From NCBI GenBank assembly GCA_034437895.1, contig DAOTTO010000001.1, forward strand, positions 1 through 19,043: a stretch of DNA of 19,043 bases, read 5' to 3'. The notes under the pieces are model-generated. The model did not search any database. It saw nothing but the letters and a program-made list of their open reading frames with translations, and was not told the origin of the DNA. The position numbers and the translations under genes are program-made. Positions within the stretch are counted from its first letter, which is position 1. Each line of letters starts with the position of its first letter. Source of the DNA: JANRLJ01 sp034437895 (GTDB taxonomy: Bacteria > Chloroflexota > Anaerolineae > Aggregatilineales > Phototrophicaceae). Below are positions 1 to 7,858 of this stretch, piece by piece.

Positions 1-519
1 TATTTGATCGCCCGAATCAGCCTTCTAGAAGCGATACTCGCGCCGTTGATCGTCACGCTACAATCGACCCCGGTTGTGGCTTATGCGCCGCTGCTGGTGA
101 TCTGGTTCGGTACCGGGATCGAAAGTAAGATCATCACTTGCGGCCTCATCGTATTTTTCCCGATGTTGATGAATACGCTCGTGGGAATACGCACTATTCC
201 AATTGAGCTGCGTGAGGTAATGCAAATTTCACAGGCGACGTACTGGCAAACCTTTATTAAGCTGGAACTGCCTGCCGCGATGCCTATTTTGCTGACGGGA
301 CTCAAGACGAGTGCAACTTTAGCGGTTATCGGGGCAGTTGTGGGTGAATTTATCACCACCAATGCCGGGTTGGGCTTTTTATTGGCGCGGGCGCGGGGAC
401 AATATGATACGCCGCTGGTATTTGTAGGTGTGTTTACGCTGTCTTTTATGGCGATCAGCTTATATAGCTGTATTTCGTTGTTGCAGCGGCGGTTATTATT
501 CTGGCAGCGGCGGCTTTAA
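1..519 (+). CDS. ABC transporter permease, ThiX/SsuC-like (5' truncated)
   Basis: The frame is already open at base 1, so this is the C-terminal part (about 172 residues) of an inner-membrane permease of the BPD_transp_1 type used by nitrate/sulfonate/thiamine-precursor importers. The visible part has several hydrophobic membrane segments. Between them is the cytoplasmic EAA loop (around E-L-R-E-V-M through L-P-A-A-M-P, about residues 69-95 of the visible part), which docks to the ATPase. A typical permease of this family is about 250 residues, so roughly the first third lies outside the window. It ends at a TAA. The binding protein gene follows 60 bp later on the same strand, so the two probably share an operon whose ATPase gene lies upstream, out of view. 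The substrate cannot be read from the sequence. Confidence 0.88.
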   Translation, partial: YLIARISLLEAILAPLIVTLQSTPVVAYAPLLVIWFGTGIESKIITCGLIVFFPMLMNTLVGIRTIPIELREVMQISQATYWQTFIKLELPAAMPILLTGLKTSATLAVIGAVVGEFITTNAGLGFLLARARGQYDTPLVFVGVFTLSFMAISLYSCISLLQRRLLFWQRRL

Positions 520-579
520 TTTTGGGATAGAGGCGCTGCGTTAGTTCGCTATTGGATTTAATCAGAGGAGTTATAAAAC

Positions 580-1719
580 GTGTTCAAGCGCATTAAGATT
601 TTACATTTGTTGTTCCCTTTAATTCTACTTTTAACGGGCGTGGGTGTTTCTGCCCAAGACGAGGGCGAGGATTTACGCTTTTTCTTGCCGTTTATCCCGA
701 ATATTCAGTTTTCTCCGATGTATGCAGCCATCGCTAACGGGTATTTTAGCGAGGTGGGCTTAAACGTTACTTTGGAATATGGGGATGAGAATGTAGCGGT
801 GGATTTGATCGCTGCCGATGAATTAAAGTTTGGCATGATTAGTGGCGAACAGGTGATTCTCGCACGGGCGGGAGGCCGTCCGGTGGTTTATGTCTACGAA
901 TGGTATCAACAGTACCCGATTGGGTTAGTGGTGACAGATACCAGCGAGATTAAATCGCTGGATGATCTTGCGGGTCAACGAATAGGCATCCCTGGTTTAT
1001 TTGGCGCGAGTTACAGCGGCATTATCGCGCTGCTGGGCGCACAAGGGCTGACGGAAAGCGATGTTACGCTTGAAGCAATCGGCTTTAATGCGCCGGATGT
1101 GGTTTGCACGGGGGCTATTCAAGCGGCGGTGGTTTATGTGAATAATGAGCCGCTGCAAATTCAACAGCGGGCGGATGCAGGCGAATGTGGGGATGTGACC
1201 AGCGTGACGGTTTATCCTGTCGCAGCGGATACCGATATTGTGTCGAATGGGATTGTCACGAATGAGGCGACGATCACGGATAATCCTGATCTTGTCAGTG
1301 CGGTCACACATGCTTATGACCAGGGGCTGCGCGATACGATCAATAATCCGGCGGCGACCTATCTCTTGAGCGTGGATTATGTCGAAGGGCTGCCGATGAT
1401 TGATGAATTGCAGGCGGCTTTAGAAGCGGCGGCGGCGACACAAACCGAGTTTTTGGCGACTACGCCTGATCGAGAGGCTATCGCACAGAGCAGGGTGGAT
1501 TTGCTGACTACACTTGAAGAGTCGTTTGCGCCGGATGTGCTGCTGCAATTCCGCGTACTGCTGGCGACGATTGATTTGTGGGATGCCGAAACGCTTGGCG
1601 TAACGGATAGCGAGTCTTGGCAGACGGCGGCAGATATTCTAATAACGATTGGTGCGCTTGATGAAGTTGATGATTTGGAAGCAGGCTATACCAACGCCTT
1701 TGTGCCAGAAGCGGAATAA
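580..1719 (+). CDS. ABC transporter substrate-binding protein, NMT1/THI5-like
   Basis: This 379-residue protein captures a small substrate outside the membrane for the permease just upstream. It has a signal peptide (Lys/Arg-rich start, hydrophobic residues about 8-23, cleavage near V-S-A-Q at 22-26) and no lipobox cysteine. The mature N-terminus has the NMT1/SsuA-type opening: P-N-I-Q-F-S-P-M-Y-A-A-I-A-N-G-Y-F around 40-56, then E-V-G-L-N-V. The I-K-S-L-D-D-L-A-G-Q-R-I-G-I-P stretch at about 124-138 is also typical. Two cysteines (C176, C203) could form a disulfide. The start is GTG, supported by an AGAGGAG Shine-Dalgarno sequence 9 bases upstream. Relatives bind thiamine-pyrimidine precursors, nitrate, sulfonates or riboflavin; which applies here is unknown. 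Confidence 0.88.
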   Translation: MFKRIKILHLLFPLILLLTGVGVSAQDEGEDLRFFLPFIPNIQFSPMYAAIANGYFSEVGLNVTLEYGDENVAVDLIAADELKFGMISGEQVILARAGGRPVVYVYEWYQQYPIGLVVTDTSEIKSLDDLAGQRIGIPGLFGASYSGIIALLGAQGLTESDVTLEAIGFNAPDVVCTGAIQAAVVYVNNEPLQIQQRADAGECGDVTSVTVYPVAADTDIVSNGIVTNEATITDNPDLVSAVTHAYDQGLRDTINNPAATYLLSVDYVEGLPMIDELQAALEAAAATQTEFLATTPDREAIAQSRVDLLTTLEESFAPDVLLQFRVLLATIDLWDAETLGVTDSESWQTAADILITIGALDEVDDLEAGYTNAFVPEAE

Positions 1720-1752
1720 AAGTAAGGGGTTGCAGTTAGAATGCTAGTGAGG

Positions 1753-1787
1753 AAGGCCAAAGGATGCAATTTTCTTTGGCCTTTTTT
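1753..1787 (+). terminator. Rho-independent terminator after the NMT1-like operon
   Basis: A perfect 10-bp stem (AAGGCCAAAG at 1753-1762 with CTTTGGCCTT at 1774-1783) and an 11-base loop are followed by a T tract to 1787. It lies 33 bases past the binding-protein stop. Read on the minus strand the stem is not followed by a T run, so it mainly serves the plus-strand operon. It also separates it from the converging histidine kinase gene. Confidence 0.88.
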
Positions 1788-1795
1788 GTTAAATC

Positions 1796-3400
1796 TTACA
1801 GAGGTAGGGTTAAGCCGAAGGTGCTGCCTTGACTGGGTTTGCTGCGGACGTAAACGGTGCCGTTGTGGGCTTCCGCAACAGATTTGACAATCGCTAGTCC
1901 TAAGCCTGTGCCTTTTACCTTGCTGTTATCATCGACGCGATAGAAGCGATCAAACAGGCGCGGTTGGGCATTAATTGGGATGCCGGGACCGTCGTCGGTC
2001 ACTTCTAAATGAAGAATTTTAGCTTCTTTGTTTGCGCGTAGGGTAATTTGCCCACCTTCAGGCGTGTACTTCATGGCATTTTCAAGATAATTGTGCAGGG
2101 CGCGTTTGAGCCAGCGAATGTCGCCTTGAATCTTTTTGGGCGTTCCACGCGCAATATCGACATTGAAGTTAAGCGATTTTTGCGTCATTAAGGGGCTGAT
2201 CTCTTTGCTGACTTCTTGCAGCATTTCGAGCAGATTGATTTCCGTCAGGCTGAAGTTATAACCACTTTCGATATGTTCCAGATGGAGCAGATCGTCGATC
2301 AAGCCTTGTAAGCGCTTAACACCACCGAAGGCGATGTCGATCACCTCACGCACCGTTTTATCGGTATCGCCCAGAATATCGTTGAGGATACCGAGGGCGC
2401 TTTGCGTAACGTTCAAAGGATTTCGCATGTCGTGGGCGGCGGCTTGCATAAATTCTGCCCGTGCGATTTCGGCTTGACGCTGATGGGTGACATCTTGTAA
2501 GACGATGACCCAGCCGTCCATTTCGGTATGCTGTTCCACTTGATTATCGACATAAACTGGGGAAACCATTACCGAGAGGGCGCGTCCGTTTTCCAGCGCG
2601 ACCTGAAAGGCTTTGTTGACTTTGGTGCCGCGTGAGGAAAGCGCCAGCAGTAGCGAATCGCGGACACTCGGATGGATGGGCGCTTCACGCAGCGGCCTTC
2701 CCTCCAAACTATCTTTAGGGACTTCCAGCATCATTTCCGCGGCATTATTGACATGGCTAATGCGGCTGTTTTGATCGGTGGCGATGATGCCATCCGCTGT
2801 TGATTCTAAAATGGCGAAAAGCCGTTCCCGCTGTTCGATGCTATCAGCGTAGAGGCGAGCATTTTCCAATGCGACCCCGACGGTATCCGCGACAGGACGC
2901 AGCACATTGACTAAATCCTCGTGAAAGCGATCAGGCCGGTCACTCATGATGCTTAAAATGCCGATGATCTTGCCGCGTGCGTGCATGGGAGCCATAGCGA
3001 TGGAACGAAAACGCTCTTGCCCAAAGGGAGGGAAGGCGTAATCATGATCGCCCGTTAGGTCGTTATCAACGATCACGTCGTCTGACATAATGACCTGCCC
3101 GGACATGCCGCGACCAAGCGGAATCCGCATTGGATTGCTGACGACGAAATCTTGAATCCAGCCATGTTGAGCGCGAAGGACGACTTCGCCGGCATTTTCG
3201 TCGATGAGGCTGATTCCGGCTGCTTCTGCACCTACGACATCGACAACGGCTTGTAGGGCGGTTTCAAGGGTTTTATCAAGATCAAGCGAGTGACCAACCG
3301 TCGCCGCGACCATATTGATGGCGGCAATTTGATCGACACGGCGTTTGACTTCCTCAGTTAAAAAGCGATTTTGTTCAAGAAGACTTTGGCTGGTATACAC
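1796..3400 (-). CDS. Cytosolic GAF-PAS sensor histidine kinase
   Basis: This 534-residue protein senses a signal, autophosphorylates and should pass the phosphate to a response regulator. The order is a short coiled-coil-like start (1-30), a GAF domain (about 33-182), a PAS domain (about 190-308), the HisKA dimerisation helices (about 314-380) and the HATPase domain (about 420-534). The phospho-acceptor is H323 in A-A-H-D-M-R-N-P-L. The N box has N441, the G1 box is D469-x-G-x-G, the F box D-R-F-Y-R is near 484, and the G2 box is G-T-G-L-G-L-A at 497-503. All are intact, so the kinase should be active. There is no membrane segment, so the signal is intracellular. The start is GTG with a GGTGG element just upstream. 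No regulator is adjacent in the same operon; candidates are the two receiver-like proteins at 4882-5721 and 7121-7789. Confidence 0.92.
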   Translation of the reverse strand: MYTSQSLLEQNRFLTEEVKRRVDQIAAINMVAATVGHSLDLDKTLETALQAVVDVVGAEAAGISLIDENAGEVVLRAQHGWIQDFVVSNPMRIPLGRGMSGQVIMSDDVIVDNDLTGDHDYAFPPFGQERFRSIAMAPMHARGKIIGILSIMSDRPDRFHEDLVNVLRPVADTVGVALENARLYADSIEQRERLFAILESTADGIIATDQNSRISHVNNAAEMMLEVPKDSLEGRPLREAPIHPSVRDSLLLALSSRGTKVNKAFQVALENGRALSVMVSPVYVDNQVEQHTEMDGWVIVLQDVTHQRQAEIARAEFMQAAAHDMRNPLNVTQSALGILNDILGDTDKTVREVIDIAFGGVKRLQGLIDDLLHLEHIESGYNFSLTEINLLEMLQEVSKEISPLMTQKSLNFNVDIARGTPKKIQGDIRWLKRALHNYLENAMKYTPEGGQITLRANKEAKILHLEVTDDGPGIPINAQPRLFDRFYRVDDNSKVKGTGLGLAIVKSVAEAHNGTVYVRSKPSQGSTFGLTLPL

Positions 3401-3630
3401 AAATCCACCATGATGATCTGGATTGGCCTTAGCAAGCTAACGCAAACAAGGTACATTAATCTTATTAGAAGTTACGCGGTTCACAGTGGTTAGTTTTTAG
3501 TCAAATCAAGCAGTAAGGTAAAATCTTCATCCTTACTAAAAACTGGGAACTAACAACTTTTGCCAGACAGCTTGGTCAACTGCGTGAATCCTACTTATCT
3601 TATTCTGCATTATAGCTGGAAAGCCCTAAA
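3401..3630. promoter_or_regulatory. Divergent intergenic region with overlapping inverted repeats
   Basis: This gap separates the divergent histidine kinase (minus) and PLP enzyme (plus) genes, so it must hold both promoters, though no convincing -35/-10 pair was found. It contains two nested inverted repeats. AGTTTTTAGT (3492-3501) pairs perfectly with ACTAAAAACT (3535-3544), and AGTAAGG (3512-3518) pairs with CCTTACT (3531-3537). The two right arms overlap by ACT, so the full-length pairings compete. The sequence also carries one copy of a dispersed repeat, listed separately. Confidence 0.5.
3465..3539 (+). repeat. Dispersed intergenic repeat, copy A
   Basis: This segment resembles 13343-13424. 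Over 3481-3539 versus 13366-13424 the ungapped alignment gives 42 identities in 59 positions, ending in the shared 11-mer ATCCTTACTAA. A shared TTAGAAGTT (3465-3473 and 13343-13351) extends the match leftwards with a 7-base length difference. Both copies lie upstream of a minus-strand gene in the same orientation. It encodes no protein and contains an inverted repeat. Confidence 0.6.
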
Positions 3631-4896
3631 ATGACAGCACAAATATTACAACTCAGAAATTATTTCCCTGCACTGCATCAACCTGTCGATGAAAGCGGCC
3701 TTTTACCCGTTTTTTTCGATAATCCAGCAGGGACACAAGTACCACAAAGCGCAATTGATGCCGTCACACAATATTTTACGCACAACAATGCCAATTCTGG
3801 CGGCACATTCGCCACGAGCCGGCGCAGCGATGTGATGATTCATCATGCGCGGGAACTGATGGCGGATTTTTTGAATGCGCCGAGCGCTGAGGAAATTGTG
3901 TTTGGCGCGAATATGACGACGCTCAATTTTATGTTGAGCCGGGCGTTGGCGAAAACGCTGCAACCAGGCGATGAGATTGTGCTGACGCGCATGGATCATG
4001 ATGCTAATGTCGCGCCTTGGTTGTTGATCGCGCAGGATCACGGGCTAATCGTGCGCTGGGTGGACATCAACGACGAAGATTGTACGCTGAATATGGATAC
4101 ATTGGAGGCCGCGCTGACAGATCGGACGCGGATTATGGCGACGGTTCATGCATCTAACGCCGTCGGGACAATTAATCCGGTTGAACAAATCGCGGCAATG
4201 GCACATGCTGCCGGGGCGCTGTATGTGGTGGATGCGGTACAGAGTGCGCCGCATGTGGCGATTGATGTGCAGGCGATTGGGTGCGACTTTTTGCTGTGTT
4301 CCGCTTATAAATTTTTTGGCCCCCATATCGGCGTACTATGGGGCAAGTATGATTTGTTGGCATCGCTGCCCGTCTATAAAGTGCGTCCGTCGAAAGATGT
4401 GCCACCGCATCGCTGGGAAACAGGAACCGGGAGCTACGAGACGATTGCGGCAGTTGGCGCGGCAGTGGAATATTTGGCGATGATCGGGCGGGAATTCGGC
4501 GCGGAGTATGCTTCAAAATTTCCGGGCTTTAGTGGGCGGCGGCTGGAACTCAAGACAGGGATGGCGGCGCTCGGTGCTTATGAGGGCGAACTCGCGGCGC
4601 ACCTCTTAGAAGTTTTGGCGAAAGTGCCGGGGCTGCGGATTTATGGCATTACAGACCCGGCGCGTTTACATGAGCGTGTGCCGACGGTGGTATTTACGCT
4701 GGAAGGGCATCACGCGCATGAGATTGCCACGCATTTAGCCCAACATCATATTTACGTGTGGAGTGGGAATTATTATGCGGTTGAGATTATGGCACGGTTG
4801 GGCTATGCCAAAGAGGGAATGCTGCGTGTTGGGCTGGCGCATTATAACACCCATGATGAAATTGACCGCTTTGAAGCGGCCTTACGACTCCTTTGA
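3631..4896 (+). CDS. PLP-dependent class V aminotransferase, cysteine desulfurase-like (VC1184 group)
   Basis: This 421-residue protein has the fold and cofactor site of class V aminotransferases/cysteine desulfurases. The N-terminus reads D-N-P-A-G-T-Q-V-P at 30-38. H123 (in M-D-H-D-A-N), D201 (V-V-D-A-V-Q) and the Schiff-base lysine K227 (S-A-Y-K-F-F-G-P-H) are the expected PLP contacts. The loop where true desulfurases carry the sulfur-accepting cysteine reads W-S-G-N-Y-Y-A-V-E (377-385), with no cysteine; the only cysteines are C151, C218 and C223. Automatic annotation usually says cysteine desulfurase, but that activity is doubtful here and the substrate is unknown. The ATG has a weak GGAAAG element upstream. 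The 3' end overlaps the converging gene by 15 bases. No suf or isc partners are nearby. Confidence 0.9.
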   Translation: MTAQILQLRNYFPALHQPVDESGLLPVFFDNPAGTQVPQSAIDAVTQYFTHNNANSGGTFATSRRSDVMIHHARELMADFLNAPSAEEIVFGANMTTLNFMLSRALAKTLQPGDEIVLTRMDHDANVAPWLLIAQDHGLIVRWVDINDEDCTLNMDTLEAALTDRTRIMATVHASNAVGTINPVEQIAAMAHAAGALYVVDAVQSAPHVAIDVQAIGCDFLLCSAYKFFGPHIGVLWGKYDLLASLPVYKVRPSKDVPPHRWETGTGSYETIAAVGAAVEYLAMIGREFGAEYASKFPGFSGRRLELKTGMAALGAYEGELAAHLLEVLAKVPGLRIYGITDPARLHERVPTVVFTLEGHHAHEIATHLAQHHIYVWSGNYYAVEIMARLGYAKEGMLRVGLAHYNTHDEIDRFEAALRLL

Positions 4897-5721
4897 GAGG
4901 GCAGAGGCTAACTGCGTACAGACGAGTTCGAGCATCATGACATTTTCTTGGGTGATCGAACCGGGGCGGTCACGACACATGACCATCACGCCGTAGCTGC
5001 TGCCGCTGAAGGACACTGGTACACAAGCCACTGCGCCCAATCGTCCCCGCGCTACAAGGGGGTGGTTGGGTTTGTCTTCGGGTCCCGCGATTCGGCTTTG
5101 ATTATTTTGTGAGACCCAACCCATGAGGTCATCCAGCGAGGCTTGCTTAGGGGCAACGGCCTGAATGGGATTCGGGCCGTTTTGGGCGTAGAGCGACATA
5201 CGGAATGGCTCAAGCCGTTCTAAGTGATAATAGGCCACATAGTCGTAACCCATCTCTTTGCAGGCGAGGACGGCGGCTTCCTGCTTGCCGCGAGCGCCTG
5301 TCGCAGTTCGCAGGCGTTTAGCAATATTGCGGACGGCAGGCAGACTGTCTGAGCGCAGTGTCTCTAACTGACGGTCAGACATGAGGCGGTTAATGCGCCG
5401 TGCTAGATCGTCATGATTGAACGGTTCGGTGCTGATGTCGTCGGCTTGGCCGGGGATGCCGAAATCGGCTTCTTCATCAACGAGGACAATCAATAGACGC
5501 GGATACTTCTGGCGCAAATCGCGGATGAGATCGTGGCTTTCCCCTAGATTGTTGTCGATGACGAATACATCGGTATGGTGAGTAAGATCAGCGAGGAGGG
5601 TGAGCGCATCCGCCGTTTGGGTGACGATGTTGGTTTTAAAGCCCTCTTGGGTAGATAAATTTTGATAATAACGTTTGGCGCTGTCCTCACGTACAGACAC
5701 AAGTATATCAACGGATTTCAT
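4882..5721 (-). CDS. Pseudo-receiver/GAF domain protein
   Basis: This 279-residue cytosolic protein has a receiver-like N-terminal domain (about 1-115) and a C-terminal GAF domain (about 135-279), with no DNA-binding or enzymatic output. The receiver keeps an aspartate at the phosphorylation position (D56 in V-F-V-I-D-N-N). It lacks the usual acidic pair at the end of strand 1 (V-S-V-R-E-D instead), and the conserved lysine before P-F is replaced by E99. It is therefore probably not a standard phospho-switch. It may act as a partner or ligand-sensing protein for the nearby histidine kinase, which also carries a GAF domain. The ATG is supported by GAAAGGA about 8 bases upstream. It follows the M20 peptidase by 16 bases, so the two are likely co-transcribed. 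Its end overlaps the converging PLP enzyme gene. Confidence 0.8.
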   Translation of the reverse strand: MKSVDILVSVREDSAKRYYQNLSTQEGFKTNIVTQTADALTLLADLTHHTDVFVIDNNLGESHDLIRDLRQKYPRLLIVLVDEEADFGIPGQADDISTEPFNHDDLARRINRLMSDRQLETLRSDSLPAVRNIAKRLRTATGARGKQEAAVLACKEMGYDYVAYYHLERLEPFRMSLYAQNGPNPIQAVAPKQASLDDLMGWVSQNNQSRIAGPEDKPNHPLVARGRLGAVACVPVSFSGSSYGVMVMCRDRPGSITQENVMMLELVCTQLASALSKES

Positions 5722-5737
5722 GCTTAAGTCCTTTCGT

Positions 5738-6898
5738 TTAAGAAAAAGTTTCCAGTTGTGCTGCTGCGAGTGTTAATAGAATAAGCTGGTGTAACCCTGC
5801 TGCGACGGGTGCGGTTTCAATATATTCATCTAAACGATGGGCATTGCCGCCGCGTGTAATGCCGATGGTGACTGTTGGGCAGCCATCCGCCAGCGGGATA
5901 TTGCCATCGGTGCTGCCTGTTTCCAGCGAAGCGCGAGTGCCGATTTGCTCCAGAGCAGCCACCGCAGTTTTCACGAGGGGATGATCGGTAGGAATCTGCC
6001 CGGCGGGACGATCACCCACAATTTGTACAGTAAAACTCAGGTCATCGCTGGTCACTGCTTTAATTTGATCGTGTATTTGTCCTTCGATAGTTTCTAGGGC
6101 TTGGCGCGATTCTGAGCGTAGATCAAGCCAGAGGCTGGCGCTGGTCGCAATTGAATTAATGGTCTGTCCGCCGTCAATCATGCCAATATTATAGGTGGTG
6201 CGGGGTGTTTCTGGTGGTTTGAGTGCCGTAATGTGGGCGCCAAGCTGGATGATCCCATGAATAGCGCTAGCACGTCCAAAGTGCAGCCAACTATGCCCCC
6301 CGGAGGCATGGGCGGTAATATGCAGCCGACGGACGGCGATCCCGGCATGATAAATATGCCCGAAGGCCAACCCTTCGAGGTTGATGACAGCACGAATATG
6401 GGTTTTCAAGCGGTCATAAGCGGTTTTCATCCCTCCCAGATCACCCAAGCCTTCTTCACGGGTGGTGGCTACAAACCACAAGTCACAAGCAGGCGTAATC
6501 TGTTCTTCATCCAGAAAAGCGATTAAGCCTAACATCCCCGTGACCCCAATGCTGTTATCGCCAAGTCCGGGGCCAAAGATGAGGCCGTTTTCGGTGCGTG
6601 TAGTTAGATTCGTTTCTGCTGAAAAGACAGTATCGGTATGGGCGGAAATCATCATGCCTTTTGTGCCGCGCTCTTGACCGGGGAGCAAGCCATAAACATT
6701 ATTCATCGCATCGATTTCGATTTGTTTTAGCCCAAGTGCTTTGAACTGCGCTTTCATATAGGCAGTACGGTGGGCTTCATCAAAAGTCGGCGCGGGGATT
6801 TGCTGAAGGGCAACCGCTTGCTCGATGACGTACCCCGCAATTTTGGGTAATCCACGCCAATTCATTGAACGATCAATTTTCTCAATCAATTTCTTCAT
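5738..6898 (-). CDS. M20 family metallopeptidase (di-zinc amidohydrolase)
   Basis: This 386-residue cytosolic hydrolase belongs to the M20/M25/M40 co-catalytic zinc peptidases, which cleave small peptides or N-acyl amino acids. With numbering from a TTG one codon upstream, the visible metal and catalytic residues are H88 and D90 (S-A-H-T-D-T-V), D115 (G-L-G-D-N-S), E149/E150 (T-R-E-E-G), E176 (I-N-L-E-G) and H355 (G-G-N-A-H-R-L-D-E), a complete set. The inserted dimerisation domain lies at about 190-300 (H-A-S-G-G-H-S). The ATG at 6898 is preferred over the in-frame TTG at 6901; neither has a strong Shine-Dalgarno sequence. It is the first gene of a two-gene operon with the pseudo-receiver/GAF protein. 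The exact substrate cannot be assigned. Confidence 0.9.
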   Translation of the reverse strand: MKKLIEKIDRSMNWRGLPKIAGYVIEQAVALQQIPAPTFDEAHRTAYMKAQFKALGLKQIEIDAMNNVYGLLPGQERGTKGMMISAHTDTVFSAETNLTTRTENGLIFGPGLGDNSIGVTGMLGLIAFLDEEQITPACDLWFVATTREEGLGDLGGMKTAYDRLKTHIRAVINLEGLAFGHIYHAGIAVRRLHITAHASGGHSWLHFGRASAIHGIIQLGAHITALKPPETPRTTYNIGMIDGGQTINSIATSASLWLDLRSESRQALETIEGQIHDQIKAVTSDDLSFTVQIVGDRPAGQIPTDHPLVKTAVAALEQIGTRASLETGSTDGNIPLADGCPTVTIGITRGGNAHRLDEYIETAPVAAGLHQLILLTLAAAQLETFS

Positions 6899-6942
6899 CA
6901 AAAGTTACGGCGCAAAAGCCTGCACCGCCTCCCTCTCTATGT

Positions 6943-6948
6943 TATAAT
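6943..6948 (+). promoter_or_regulatory. Candidate -10 box for the response regulator leader
   Basis: A perfect TATAAT lies in the divergent gap between the M20 peptidase and the response regulator. No good -35 hexamer is found 16-18 bases upstream, so the call rests on the -10 alone. A start near 6955 would give a leader of about 165 bases that contains the terminator-like hairpin at 6995-7033. Confidence 0.35.
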
Positions 6949-6994
6949 TCAACGTAATCCGGTAAACATAAGGTTGATGCAAAAAGTTTCCCAA

Positions 6995-7033
6995 ACCGTA
7001 ACCCAAGCCTACACTGGGAACGGTGCATTTTTT
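6995..7033 (+). terminator. Terminator-like hairpin in the response regulator leader
   Basis: ACCGT (6995-6999) pairs with ACGGT (7020-7024), and the inner CCCA pairs with TGGG (7015-7018). A 9-base loop separates them and a small internal loop lies between the two helices. GCA and six Ts follow (7028-7033). No plus-strand gene lies upstream for it to terminate, so it is either a leader attenuator for the regulator at 7121 or the end of a short RNA of about 80 bases. Confidence 0.4.
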
Positions 7034-7120
7034 GTCTGTAGCGCTTAAGCCAAAGATTATGCCGCATAACGTGAGGTTATGCAGATTGAAATTTTATATG
7101 CTGGATCAAAGGAGCCTCGT

Positions 7121-7789
7121 ATGGCGATGACGATTTTGCTGATTGGTGGCAGTCGTGTTAAAGAGACGGCTCATCTGACTGCGTTACAGAAGCATTATCA
7201 AGTGATTGTGGCTTCAAGTGGCAAGCAGGGGATTGAGGCTGCCAAAGGCCATCTGCTCAAAGTCATCGTCTTAGATTCCCTTTCTTTGGGTACACCGGGG
7301 GAGCGCATTTGTCGCGCTTTAAGTGTGGCCTTCCCTAACGTCCCGATAGTCCATCTCGTTCAAAAGCTGCCGGAAAGATCGCCTAGCCCGGCGACGGTGG
7401 TGCTGTGTGCGCCAGTAAAGGCACGGCGGTTAGTGATATGCTTGCAGCGGTTGGTTCAGGTGGAGCAGGAAGAAATCCTCGAAATAGGCCCTTTTTGTAT
7501 GAATGTATCGCGGCGCATTTTGATGGCGCATGGTAAAGAAACACAGCTTACCCCGAAGTTAGGGCTTTTGGTCGAGATGTTCTTAAGGCATCCGGGGCAG
7601 ATTATCCACCGCAAGATGATTATGGAAAAAATCTGGCAGACCGATTATCTGGGAGATACACGCACTTTGGATGTGCATATTCGTTGGGCGCGGCAAGTTT
7701 TGGGCGATGACAGCAAAAAACCGCGCTACTTAAAAACGGTGCGCGGCGTGGGTTACACTTTACAAGTGCCGGAGCTAGAAAAAGTTTAG
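7121..7789 (+). CDS. OmpR/PhoB-type winged-helix regulator with degenerate receiver
   Basis: This 222-residue DNA-binding regulator has a receiver-like domain (about 1-112) and a C-terminal Trans_reg_C winged helix (about 125-215). The winged helix is canonical: L-T-P-K-L-G-L-L at 143-150, T-L-D-V-H-I-R-W-A-R at 182-191 and V-R-G-V-G-Y-T-L at 207-214. The receiver is unusual. Strand 1 ends L-L-I-G-G-S, without the acidic pair. D52 could be the phospho-site, but the lysine region reads C-A-P-V-K-A-R. Phosphorylation control is therefore uncertain. The start at 7121 is chosen because AAAGGAG (7108-7114) sits 6 bases upstream and the protein begins directly at receiver strand 1. An in-frame ATG at 7079 would add 14 residues with a poorly placed GAGG. 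A leader hairpin precedes it. Confidence 0.88.
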   Translation: MAMTILLIGGSRVKETAHLTALQKHYQVIVASSGKQGIEAAKGHLLKVIVLDSLSLGTPGERICRALSVAFPNVPIVHLVQKLPERSPSPATVVLCAPVKARRLVICLQRLVQVEQEEILEIGPFCMNVSRRILMAHGKETQLTPKLGLLVEMFLRHPGQIIHRKMIMEKIWQTDYLGDTRTLDVHIRWARQVLGDDSKKPRYLKTVRGVGYTLQVPELEKV

Positions 7790-7804
7790 CCCCTATTTTG
7801 ATAA

Positions 7805-7830
7805 AGGGGAAAGCATTAGCGCTATCCCCT
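7805..7830 (-). terminator. Probable terminator of rpsT
   Basis: AGGGGAAAGC (7805-7814) and GCTATCCCCT (7821-7830) form a 10-position stem with one mismatch around a 6-base loop. On the minus strand it lies 20 bases past the rpsT stop and is followed by TTTAT, a weak U tract. Confidence 0.45.
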
Positions 7831-7858
7831 AGTCTCATCAAAGGTGGCGCTATTTTTT
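7817..7858 (+). terminator. Possible terminator of the response regulator gene
   Basis: TAGCGC (7817-7822) can pair with GCGCTA (7847-7852), followed by six Ts (7853-7858). The T run is the complement of the last two lysine codons of rpsT. The stem competes with the hairpin at 7805-7830, and its 24-base loop is long, so the call is tentative. Confidence 0.3.

Noticed and set aside
520..579. Riboswitch (for example thiamine-type) before the NMT1-like binding protein
   Set aside because: The gap is only 60 bases, with no room for the conserved core, and the operon starts outside the window.
4148..4516. Open frames on both strands inside the PLP enzyme gene
   Set aside because: They are rich in Arg, Trp, Cys and His, typical of out-of-frame reading, and the PLP enzyme is intact across them.
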